Under the pieces are notes generated by a model that was not told where the DNA came from, made no database searches, and saw only the letters and a list, made by a program, of their open reading frames with translations. This document shows positions 1 through 6,118 of a stretch of 6,125 bases of DNA, in pieces. This DNA is from Candidatus Methanogasteraceae archaeon UBA261 (lineage in GTDB: Archaea > Halobacteriota > Methanosarcinia > Methanosarcinales > Methanogasteraceae), in the NCBI GenBank assembly GCA_002506015.1, contig DAWR01000181.1:1-6125 (forward strand), given 5' to 3'. Numbering within the stretch: position 1 is the stretch's first letter; every line of letters starts with the position of its first letter. Position numbers and translations under genes: made by a program.

Positions 1-1
1 G

Positions 2-115
2 GTAAACCCGCAGGGCATCGGACGAATGCTGGGCGACATGAATGGTGATGGCAGGCTCACCTCGGCGGATGCTCTCATGATACTGCAGGCTACGGTCGGA
101 ACGATCAACTTATGA
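2..115 (+). CDS. C-terminal end of a dockerin type I repeat protein (5' truncated by window)
   Basis: Reading frame 2 is open from the window edge to the TGA at 113-115 and encodes 37 residues. The segment GDMNGDGRLTSADALMILQ (residues 11-29) is a classical dockerin type I calcium-binding loop and helix: D12, N14, D16 and D23 occupy the EF-hand-like ligand positions, followed by the hydrophobic helix. Only one repeat is visible. Dockerins normally have two, so the first probably lies just upstream of the window. Dockerins bind cohesin modules on partner proteins and are found at the C terminus of secreted or surface proteins. In archaea they occur in several methanogen, ANME and Archaeoglobus lineages. 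What the main body of the protein does cannot be seen. It is the last gene of its unit because a strong terminator follows 15 nt after the stop. Confidence 0.85.
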   Translation, partial: VNPQGIGRMLGDMNGDGRLTSADALMILQATVGTINL

Positions 116-129
116 CCTACATACGATTG

Positions 130-163
130 CTGGCGGTGACATTGCACCGTCAGTTTTTTATTT
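130..163 (+). terminator. Hairpin plus T-run terminator after the dockerin gene
   Basis: CTGGCGGTG (130-138) pairs with CACCGTCAG (145-153) over nine base pairs with one G-T wobble, around the six-base loop ACATTG. It is followed at once by TTTTTTATTT (154-163). This looks like a textbook intrinsic terminator. In archaea the T-run alone may be the active part. It ends the transcript of the dockerin-bearing gene. Confidence 0.8.
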
Positions 164-303
164 CACACCTTACTTCCGGCGTGCCGTATAACTACACGAT
201 CAACATTGTGCCGCGTTTATGCAGTTACACATCTCAAACGAGTTTCACAACAGTCCGGCATACTCTGTCTGCCATTATAGCTTGACTTTGCTCAGTTTCA
301 AAC

Positions 304-316
304 CGAAATACATTTA
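304..316 (+). promoter_or_regulatory. Probable BRE/TATA promoter of the permease gene
   Basis: CGAAA (304-308) followed by TACATTTA (309-316) resembles an archaeal BRE plus TATA box. Initiation about 25 nt downstream would fall near 337-342, which gives a leader of about 40 nt before the ATG at 380. The rest of the 216-nt gap (164-379) shows no coding signal. It holds a short AAAC-GA-GTTT inverted repeat at about 237-246 and the core word TCAACATTGTG at 200-210, which is discussed in the findings. Confidence 0.45.
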
Positions 317-379
317 TGCTGGCTTCACGCATGGCATGATGATGATGAATAGACTGGCGGTCTTGGAATAAGAAAGACG

Positions 380-1222
380 ATGGATATTAAGGACATGACC
401 CGCGGAGCTCGAGGGATTCACAAGTACATGCAAATCAATACAGCAACGTTTAAGATTCTCACGATTTCAGTTGCACTACTCCTGACCGCATTCGTCCTAT
501 CGCTGGTTGTCTGCATCGTCACACATACGAGCCCGCAGAGCTTACTTGCAAGTATCGCATCCGAAGAGATCAGGTTTGCGATAAAATTAAGCTTGGCGAC
601 ATCCGCAGTATCCACCGTGATGTGTATCGCGGTCTCGATACCGGCAGCATACGCGCTTGCACGCTATGATTTTCCCGGAAAGGCGCTCGTAAACACCATC
701 GTGGATCTGCCGCTTGCGCTTCCACCCGTTGTGGCTGGAGTCGGGCTCTTGATACTCTTTGGCACGACCTCCTTCGGAGAATGGCTTTCCGGTTTGGGAC
801 TGGTATTCGTATTGACACCGTTCGGGATCGTAATTGCACAATTCGCTGTGAATTTTTCGTTTATGCTGCTGATCATGCGTTCAACGTTCAGAGGGATCAG
901 TCCGAGGTACGAATACGTTGCCCAGACGCTTGGCTGCAATCCGATTCAGGCATTCCTACAGACAACGCTTCCCATGTCAAAGAACGGGCTCATAGCCGGA
1001 GGGATCATAACATGGTCAAAAGGGATCGGCGAGTTTGGCGCAGCCCTGATGCTTGCCGGAGCAACACGGATGAAGACCGAAACCCTGCCGATATCCCTGT
1101 ACCTGAACATGTCCTGCAACGATCTCGAACTGGCAATAGCCGCTGCAACCATCCTGATCGTCATATCGATTGCATCGTTATATACCTTTGAACGGTATGT
1201 CAGGAGCACTCATATATACTAA
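380..1222 (+). CDS. modB: Molybdate/tungstate-type ABC transporter permease (ModB/WtpB family)
   Basis: A 280-residue integral membrane protein that would form the channel of an oxyanion importer in the cytoplasmic membrane. About six hydrophobic segments are visible, near residues 24-47, 66-93, 106-128, 138-166, 203-224 and 248-270. The EAA coupling loop that docks to the ATPase is clear around residues 180-222: AQTLGCNPIQAFLQTTLP, then the GIGEFGAALMLAG stretch and KTETLPISLYLN. The GEFGA...LAG...TETLP arrangement is characteristic of ModB-type permeases and argues against phosphate or polyamine permeases. The extra first membrane segment before the core resembles WtpB and other archaeal forms. 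The start is uncertain: ATG codons at 380, 395 and 428 are in frame and none has a well-spaced Shine-Dalgarno. The one at 428 would leave only a short tail before the first membrane segment. The ATPase partner is probably encoded at 2680-3723. No substrate-binding protein is encoded in the window, so molybdate and tungstate cannot be told apart. Confidence 0.88.
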   Translation: MDIKDMTRGARGIHKYMQINTATFKILTISVALLLTAFVLSLVVCIVTHTSPQSLLASIASEEIRFAIKLSLATSAVSTVMCIAVSIPAAYALARYDFPGKALVNTIVDLPLALPPVVAGVGLLILFGTTSFGEWLSGLGLVFVLTPFGIVIAQFAVNFSFMLLIMRSTFRGISPRYEYVAQTLGCNPIQAFLQTTLPMSKNGLIAGGIITWSKGIGEFGAALMLAGATRMKTETLPISLYLNMSCNDLELAIAAATILIVISIASLYTFERYVRSTHIY

Positions 1223-1227
1223 TCAAG

Positions 1228-1252
1228 TTTTCTTTAAATTTTATTATTTTTA
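1228..1252 (+). terminator. T-rich tract, probable archaeal terminator after the permease gene
   Basis: Just past the permease stop, 1228-1251 is dominated by T in several short runs (TTTTC, TTT, TTTT, TTTTT) with no stable hairpin. Archaeal RNA polymerase commonly terminates on such U-rich stretches. Its position ahead of a TATA-like box suggests that the permease gene ends a transcript here. Confidence 0.45.
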
Positions 1253-1258
1253 AATAGT

Positions 1259-1268
1259 ACATATAAAC
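1259..1268 (+). promoter_or_regulatory. TATA-like promoter of the radical SAM/ATPase unit
   Basis: ACATATAAAC (1259-1268) is a good archaeal TATA box. Initiation would be expected around 1287-1292, which leaves a leader of about 45-50 nt before the ATG at 1338. The surrounding A/T-richness makes the exact box uncertain. Together with the T-rich tract just upstream it implies a separate transcript for the two downstream genes. Confidence 0.45.
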
Positions 1269-1337
1269 ATAATATTTGCACAGGATAACGATCACACAAT
1301 CCTTAAAACGTCTCTTTACCATACAAGATGTAGCAAT

Positions 1338-2660
1338 ATGATACACAATATCTACCGCAAAAGAAAGGGTTTCGAGATATTGTGCCCTTTGGGCTCATAT
1401 CCACTATTCTTGAGAAAAAATAAAGACGATAAAGAAGAGATGGTCAAGTTTCTATCCGAAGAAGGTACCAGGCACAAAACAAGTTCACTGTACGTGCACA
1501 TTCCGTTCTGCGACTCATTGTGCAATTTTTGCTGCTTCTACCGAGGTTTATTGGAGGAAACACAGGCTAACAGGTATCTGGACGCGCTCAAGAAGGAGAT
1601 CGTGAGGTATTCTGATACCAACTACGTCACGTCCAGCTCCTTTGCATCGATCTACATCGGGGGCGGAACTCCGACTTCGCTCAGAACGGAACAACTGACA
1701 GACATATTAGCACTCTTGAAGGAGCGATTCAAGATCAGAAGTGATGCGGAAATCACTGTGGAAACGACCACACACAACGCCGAAAGAGATAAACTGGAAG
1801 CGCTATATGAAAATGGTGTTAATAGACTGAGTTTTGGCGTACAGACATTCAAAGACTCCATACGTAATATTCTCACACTGAAAGACACGAGATCGGAAGC
1901 TATCTCTGTGATCCGTGCCGCACAGGAGATCGGGTTCGAGAACATTGATATCGATCTGATGTACAACCTCCCGGGACAGAGCATGGATGATTGGAAGACG
2001 GATTTACATCAGGCAGCTGAACTGGAACTTGAGAGCATCAGCCCGAATCCATTGTTTGTTGCCAGGGGAACAGCGTTTGCAAAGCAGATCGCGGCAGGCG
2101 AGATACCTCCGAGATCCGGTGATCAGGTCGAGATTGATATGTATCTTCTTGCGATAAGTGAGCTGGAAAACGCTGGATATCGGCAGCAGAATCTCGTTCA
2201 CTTCGTATTGCCAGAGAAAGAACATCTTTACGCGAGGATGCGTTTTGGGAGCCAGGACTGTCTCGCACTCGGAACATCCGGAGGGGGATTTCTTGGCGCA
2301 TACCTGTACGGGAATGTGAGGGGCATAAATCGATATATCGAGAAGATCGAGAGCACAAACGCGGAATTTCCTGTCAACATCTGTGCGAAGCTCACTGCAG
2401 AGGAGCTGATGCACAAATATATGATATGGGGGCTTCATTCAACCGAAGTCAGTAAGAATGCGTTCAGGGAACTCTTTGGTGTGGAACTCACAGACGCATT
2501 TCCGGAGCAGATAAAGAGTCTTGAGATGAGAGGGTTGATTGAGTCCGATAAATCGAAGATTGCACTCACAACAGCTGGAAAAGTGTGGTGCACCAATGTG
2601 GCTGAAGAATTCTGTCCTGAACGGTATGTAACGATCTTCGAGAAGATGTTTGGAGACTAA
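1338..2660 (+). CDS. Radical SAM protein of the HemN/HemW/HutW superfamily
   Basis: A 440-residue, probably cytoplasmic enzyme with a [4Fe-4S] cluster that cleaves S-adenosylmethionine to start radical chemistry. The cluster motif is YVHIPFCDSLCNFCCF, with cysteines 58, 62 and 65 (CxxxCxxC) and an extra adjacent C66. YIGGGTPTSL (residues 106-115) is the SAM-binding glycine-rich strand. VET at 141-143, SFGVQT (165-170) and IDLMYNLPGQ (205-214) match the E, Q and D positions typical of HemN relatives. Residues about 350-435 (LTAEELMHKYM... to LTTAGKVWCTNVAEEF) form the HemN C-terminal domain. The family includes oxygen-independent coproporphyrinogen oxidase, the haem chaperone HemW, anaerobic haem-opening HutW/ChuW enzymes and class C methylases, and the sequence alone does not decide among them. 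A strict HemN is less likely because the usual E-x-N/D-P strand reads VETTTHN. About 48 residues precede the core. An alternative ATG lies at 1440, with GAAGAG just upstream. The ATPase gene follows after 19 nt, so the two are probably co-transcribed. Confidence 0.85.
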   Translation: MIHNIYRKRKGFEILCPLGSYPLFLRKNKDDKEEMVKFLSEEGTRHKTSSLYVHIPFCDSLCNFCCFYRGLLEETQANRYLDALKKEIVRYSDTNYVTSSSFASIYIGGGTPTSLRTEQLTDILALLKERFKIRSDAEITVETTTHNAERDKLEALYENGVNRLSFGVQTFKDSIRNILTLKDTRSEAISVIRAAQEIGFENIDIDLMYNLPGQSMDDWKTDLHQAAELELESISPNPLFVARGTAFAKQIAAGEIPPRSGDQVEIDMYLLAISELENAGYRQQNLVHFVLPEKEHLYARMRFGSQDCLALGTSGGGFLGAYLYGNVRGINRYIEKIESTNAEFPVNICAKLTAEELMHKYMIWGLHSTEVSKNAFRELFGVELTDAFPEQIKSLEMRGLIESDKSKIALTTAGKVWCTNVAEEFCPERYVTIFEKMFGD

Positions 2661-2679
2661 AGATAGGATAGTGCTGTAA

Positions 2680-3723
2680 ATGATACGGATTGAGAATGTA
2701 TCCAAGGATCTCGGCGAATTCAAGCTGAATGACGCGACCCTGCAGATTGATGAAGGCGAATACTTCATCATACTAGGTCCGACCGGAGCGGGGAAGACGA
2801 TCTTAATTGAGACGATTGCGGGCATCTACCGCCCTGATCACGGGAAAATTTTTCTGAACGGGGCGGATATCACGGACACTCTGCCGAAGAACCGGCAGAT
2901 CAGCATGGTCTACCAGGATTATATGCTCTTCCCACACCTGACTGTGGCAGGAAACATCGGATTTGGGCTGCGTCAGAAAAAGATCGCCAAAAGCGAAATC
3001 ACTGTAAAAACGGATGAAATTGCAGAGCTTCTTGGCGTTTCACATCTGTTAAGCCGGTATCCGGGTACATTGAGCGGAGGGGAGAAGCAGAGGATCGCAA
3101 TCGCTCGAGCGGTTGTGACTGAGCCAAAGGTGCTGCTCCTGGATGAGCCGCTCTCCGCGCTGGATTCCCGCACAACCGAACGGCTGCAGGAGGAACTTGC
3201 GCGAATACACGAGATCACAGGGACCACAACGATTCATGTGACGCACAGTTTCGGAGAGGCTTTTGCGCTCGGGGATCGGATCGCTGTGATGTGCGGTGGC
3301 AGAATTATTCAGGTGGGTACGCCCGATGATGTCTTCAGAAGACCCAATTCCGAGTTTATTGCGGATTTTGTTGGTGTTGAGAATTTGTTCCGCGGGAAGT
3401 CGGTTGTCCATGACGATATCGCTCTGGTTCGCGCCGATGGAATATCGATGGTCTCGAGTTCATTAAAATCCGGAGACGTCTCGATCTCGATTCGACCCGA
3501 AGACATACTGGTCTCGAAAAAAGAGACTGAAACGAGTGCGAGAAACTCATTTTACGGGGAGATTACGGAGGTTAAGAATATGGGCACAATCGTGAGGGTA
3601 GTGGTTGATGTGGGTGTTCCCTTCGTAGTTGCGCTGACAAAACAATCGTATGAGGATATGGAGCTTTTGTGCGGCGTGCATGTCTGGATTGTTTTTAAAG
3701 CGTCTGCAGTGCATCTGTTTTAG
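2680..3723 (+). CDS. modC: Molybdate/tungstate-type ABC transporter ATP-binding protein (ModC/WtpC family)
   Basis: A 347-residue ATPase that would power the permease encoded at 380-1222 from the cytoplasmic face. The full set of ABC motifs is present: Walker A GPTGAGKT (33-40), Q-loop VYQDYMLFPHLTV (77-89, Q79), signature LSGGEKQR (131-138), Walker B VLLLDEP (151-157), D-loop SALD (159-162) and H-loop histidine 189. The wording EGEYFIILGPTGAGKT and the opening MIRIENVSKDLGEF are typical of archaeal tungstate/molybdate ATPases. After about residue 235 comes a C-terminal regulatory region with IRPEDI (271-276) and a TOBE-like strand set (about 290-345), which in this family can sense the oxyanion. 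The start ATG lies 19 nt after the radical SAM stop. An AGGAT at 2665-2669 is the only ribosome-site candidate and sits a little far away. Length and motifs indicate an intact gene. Related CUT1-like importers share the layout, so the substrate rests mainly on the ModB-type permease. Confidence 0.88.
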   Translation: MIRIENVSKDLGEFKLNDATLQIDEGEYFIILGPTGAGKTILIETIAGIYRPDHGKIFLNGADITDTLPKNRQISMVYQDYMLFPHLTVAGNIGFGLRQKKIAKSEITVKTDEIAELLGVSHLLSRYPGTLSGGEKQRIAIARAVVTEPKVLLLDEPLSALDSRTTERLQEELARIHEITGTTTIHVTHSFGEAFALGDRIAVMCGGRIIQVGTPDDVFRRPNSEFIADFVGVENLFRGKSVVHDDIALVRADGISMVSSSLKSGDVSISIRPEDILVSKKETETSARNSFYGEITEVKNMGTIVRVVVDVGVPFVVALTKQSYEDMELLCGVHVWIVFKASAVHLF

Positions 3724-3742
3724 TATCATGGTATCATCTGCG

Positions 3743-3782
3743 TACGTACTCAATATTGTGTAGATATTTACTACAAAACCAC
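3743..3782 (+). promoter_or_regulatory. Promoter box copy 1, upstream of the T2SF gene
   Basis: Positions 3743-3767 match 6042-6066 at 22 of 25 bases (core TACTCAATATTGTGT here, TACTCAACATTGTGT there). After a 7- or 8-base variable stretch both copies continue with an identical AAAACCAC (3775-3782 here). The A-rich part lies where a TATA box should be (CTACAAAA here, ATATAAAA in copy 2), and the conserved 25 bases upstream would be an activator or repressor site. CAATATTG inside it is a perfect 8-bp palindrome. Just upstream is an 8-bp tandem repeat, GTATCATG GTATCATC (3723-3738). Initiation would be expected near 3797-3802. That is an inference from spacing. Confidence 0.55.
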
Positions 3783-3883
3783 CGGGTATTGCGCATGTTC
3801 TCACCTACACGGGGTTCGAGTATGCATAGTCCCAACCGCCCACCCCTCCTAAAATCGACACACCACCTGAGCGAGACGCCAAC

Positions 3884-3892
3884 ATATAAATA
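3884..3892 (+). promoter_or_regulatory. Second TATA-like box immediately before the T2SF start
   Basis: ATATAAATA (3884-3892) is a closer match to the archaeal TATA consensus than the A-rich part of copy 1. It lies only about 14 nt before the ATG at 3906, so a transcript starting about 25 nt from its centre would begin near 3912, just inside the proposed gene. It is therefore either a chance A/T-rich stretch or evidence that translation starts elsewhere. Confidence 0.25.
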
Positions 3893-3905
3893 TAATCCGC
3901 AACCA

Positions 3906-5861
3906 ATGTTATATGGGGCGGGGAGTTTGTACACGTACACATCATCCATACGGAAATTCGGCACATATTTTGCAGAGAAGCGTAGCTCTTATGCTGATCT
4001 TATAGCCACACTCAGGAAGGCGCGGATACCGTTACCGTTTGACAAATACCTCGCGAGATCGGCAGTTATTTCGCTGCTGGTTGCGGGCGGTGCGTTGCTG
4101 TTGTCCATTCTCATCTGCATCCCGTTGTACACACTCTTCGGAGCGACGGTGTTTTTGCTCACAATTCCGGTTCCGTTAGTATTCGGAGGTATCACTTACT
4201 ACCTGTTCAATTACTATCCGACGTTCAGGAGCGGTGAGATTGCGGCAAGCATCGATCGGTCGCTGCCATCCGCAATCACATATATGTATGCGCTCTCCCG
4301 TGGCGGTCTGGAATTAATCGAGATCCTTGAGTCGCTTGCCGGACAGCGGCACGTCTACGGGGGTGTTGCGGATCATGTCGGATATATCGTCCGGGATATC
4401 CGGTATCTCAATATCGATATCATAAACGCCCTGCGCGATGCGAGCGAGCGGTCGCCATCAAGGAATATGAGGGATTTCATTGACGGGTTGATCATGGTGA
4501 TTGACAGTGGTGGCAGTATCACCGAATATTTCAAAACCAAAGCAGCTTACTACTACGAGCGTGCCGGGGCTGATCAGGAGAAATACCTGAATTCGCTTGG
4601 CATGATCGCTGAGGGTTACATCACGGTCTTTGTTGCGGGTCCGCTGTTTCTGATGACGATACTGGTGGTGGTCGGGATGATCGACAGCAGTTCGATTGTC
4701 CTTCTGAAGGCACTGATATACGGGCTGATCCCCGGAGCCACCATATTGTGCGTAGTTCTCCTGAGCACCATGGCTGGTTCGCGGGAGGAATCGTACCACG
4801 TTCCAACCACCACAAAAAATTCGAACGCTTTTGAGGGAGTCAAGGTGAGGCACGCGGATGTCGTGGAAGATGAGCTATTCACCCAGCTCGGAACTGCTGA
4901 GAAGATCCAGAAGTACAAGAAATTCTTCAAAAACCCGGTCAAATCGTTTTTCGAGAATCCCACATACGCACTCTACGTAACCGTGCCTGCAGCGTTCATC
5001 TATTTCATAATCGCAATTTACATGAAGGGGTACCTTACGATCGGACCGATCATTGCTACATTGTCTGGTGCAACCGGTGCGGCGTCCGGCGCATACACGA
5101 TGGAGTTCCCAGCACTGAGTGTACTCGATGATGTGGTGGTCTTCGGGATGTTTGTCGTACTTATTCCGTTCACGTTCTTCTATGAGTCGCGGGTGCGGAG
5201 GATCAAGAACATGGAGCGCGAGATGCCGGAGTTTTTGAGAAGGCTTGCATCGATGAATGAGGCAGGACTCACACTGACCAGTTCGATCAAAGCGTCTCTC
5301 AAATCCAAACTCGGAGTACTCGACAATGAGGTCAGGCGCATGTGGCGAGATATTGAGTGGGGTGCGTCCACGTCTGTTGCGATGGCGCGGTTTGAGGCGC
5401 GGGTGAGAACTGCCATGATCTCCCGCACAATCACACTGATTATTAAGGCGAATGAAGCGGTCAGCGACATCAGGCAGGTGCTCCAGATTGCAGCAGCCGA
5501 CTCTGAGGCATCGTACCGCCTGAAGAAGGACAGGCTCGGAAATATGACCGAGTATGTGATGATTGTGTACCTCTCGTTCTTTGTATTCCTGTTCATCGTG
5601 TACGTGCTTGCCGCGAATTTCGTGACCATGGTTCCGACAGGCGACGCCTCTGAGAACCTCAGTCAGGGCATGAAGATGCTCGCAGAGTACGATGCCGAGA
5701 AATACATCCTACTGATGTTCCATGCGACGCTGATCCAGGGGTTCTGTTCGGGGCTTGTCGGAGGTGCTATGGGTGAAGGGAACGCATATTCCGGGTTCAA
5801 GCACTCGATTATCATGGTGGCGATTGCGTATGCAACGTTCACGTTACTTGGACTGGCGTGA
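3906..5861 (+). CDS. Two-module type II secretion system F-domain protein (FlaJ/TadC-like platform)
   Basis: A polytopic membrane protein of 651 residues from the chosen start. It would be the inner-membrane platform on which a secretion ATPase assembles an archaeal pilus or archaellum-like filament. Two T2SF modules are visible. The first runs over residues about 105-215 (AASIDRSLPSAITYMYALSRGGLELIEIL) with membrane segments after it at about 238-258 and 267-287. The second runs over about 438-545 (MPEFLRRLASMNEAGLTLTSSIKASL) with a segment at about 548-572. Other hydrophobic stretches lie near 53-100, 355-425 and 633-651. The C-terminal signature FHATLIQGFCSGLVGGAMGEG and the preceding VP are typical of archaeal FlaJ-like proteins. 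The frame is open further upstream, with ATG codons at 3795 and 3822 and a TTG at 3756. ATG 3906 is preferred because it puts about 50 residues before the first membrane segment, as usual in the family. ATG 3822 fits the promoter spacing better. No ATPase or pilin gene is seen here. Confidence 0.85.
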   Translation: MLYGAGSLYTYTSSIRKFGTYFAEKRSSYADLIATLRKARIPLPFDKYLARSAVISLLVAGGALLLSILICIPLYTLFGATVFLLTIPVPLVFGGITYYLFNYYPTFRSGEIAASIDRSLPSAITYMYALSRGGLELIEILESLAGQRHVYGGVADHVGYIVRDIRYLNIDIINALRDASERSPSRNMRDFIDGLIMVIDSGGSITEYFKTKAAYYYERAGADQEKYLNSLGMIAEGYITVFVAGPLFLMTILVVVGMIDSSSIVLLKALIYGLIPGATILCVVLLSTMAGSREESYHVPTTTKNSNAFEGVKVRHADVVEDELFTQLGTAEKIQKYKKFFKNPVKSFFENPTYALYVTVPAAFIYFIIAIYMKGYLTIGPIIATLSGATGAASGAYTMEFPALSVLDDVVVFGMFVVLIPFTFFYESRVRRIKNMEREMPEFLRRLASMNEAGLTLTSSIKASLKSKLGVLDNEVRRMWRDIEWGASTSVAMARFEARVRTAMISRTITLIIKANEAVSDIRQVLQIAAADSEASYRLKKDRLGNMTEYVMIVYLSFFVFLFIVYVLAANFVTMVPTGDASENLSQGMKMLAEYDAEKYILLMFHATLIQGFCSGLVGGAMGEGNAYSGFKHSIIMVAIAYATFTLLGLA

Positions 5862-6041
5862 TACGGCTTGATTACTCATTTGTGTATTATATGGCTTGCC
5901 AAAAAGGGACCTGTTAATATTCGGGTCATTCGTCCATTCGTGAAATTCATGATAGAATCGGCAGAAGGGATCACGGATGGTACGAATAAGCAAATCGCAT
6001 GAATATCATGGATATAGGGTGCCATCAGGTAACTTTGCTAT

Positions 6042-6082
6042 TACTTACTCAACATTGTGTGGATATCCGCATATAAAACCAC
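6042..6082 (+). promoter_or_regulatory. Promoter box copy 2, upstream of the gene beginning at the window end
   Basis: This is the partner of the box at 3743-3782: TACTTACTCAACATTGTG, then TGGATAT, a short variable stretch and ATATAAAACCAC (6071-6082). ATATAAAA is a clear TATA box, and initiation would be expected near 6097-6102, about 20 nt before an ATG at 6119. The rest of the 5862-6041 gap has no gene. It contains a perfect 5-bp inverted repeat ATATC-ATG-GATAT (6003-6015) and a weak, shortened resemblance to the box at 5872-5892 (TTACTCATTTGTGT). Confidence 0.6.
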
Positions 6083-6118
6083 GAGATTACACGAGATCGA
6101 GACAGAAATCTTGTGAAG

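Noticed and set aside
164..379. ModE-type or riboswitch (molybdenum cofactor) control region before the permease gene
   Set aside because: No long inverted repeat of the ModE kind and no structured RNA that I could recognise by eye.
781..1191. A second long + strand open frame inside the permease gene
   Set aside because: It is rich in R, D, S and H with no recognisable domain, while the overlapping frame carries clear ModB motifs and membrane segments.
2004..2438. Long antisense open frames inside the radical SAM gene
   Set aside because: No family features, no promoter or start signal, and wholly covered by a gene with convincing motifs.
3756..3758. TTG at 3756 as the start of the T2SF gene
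   Set aside because: It lies inside the conserved promoter box and upstream of the expected transcription start, so it would not be on the mRNA from that promoter.
4458..4853. Antisense open frames inside the T2SF gene
   Set aside because: Low-complexity H/Q-rich translation with no domain. It shadows a well-supported gene.
5908..5927. Hairpin GACCTG/CGGGTC as a terminator of the T2SF gene
   Set aside because: Only six pairs including a wobble, an eight-base loop and no following T-run. Support is too weak for a call.
5949..6002. Seventeen-codon open frame from ATG 5949 in the gap after the T2SF gene
   Set aside because: Too short, with no ribosome-binding site, promoter or recognisable sequence.
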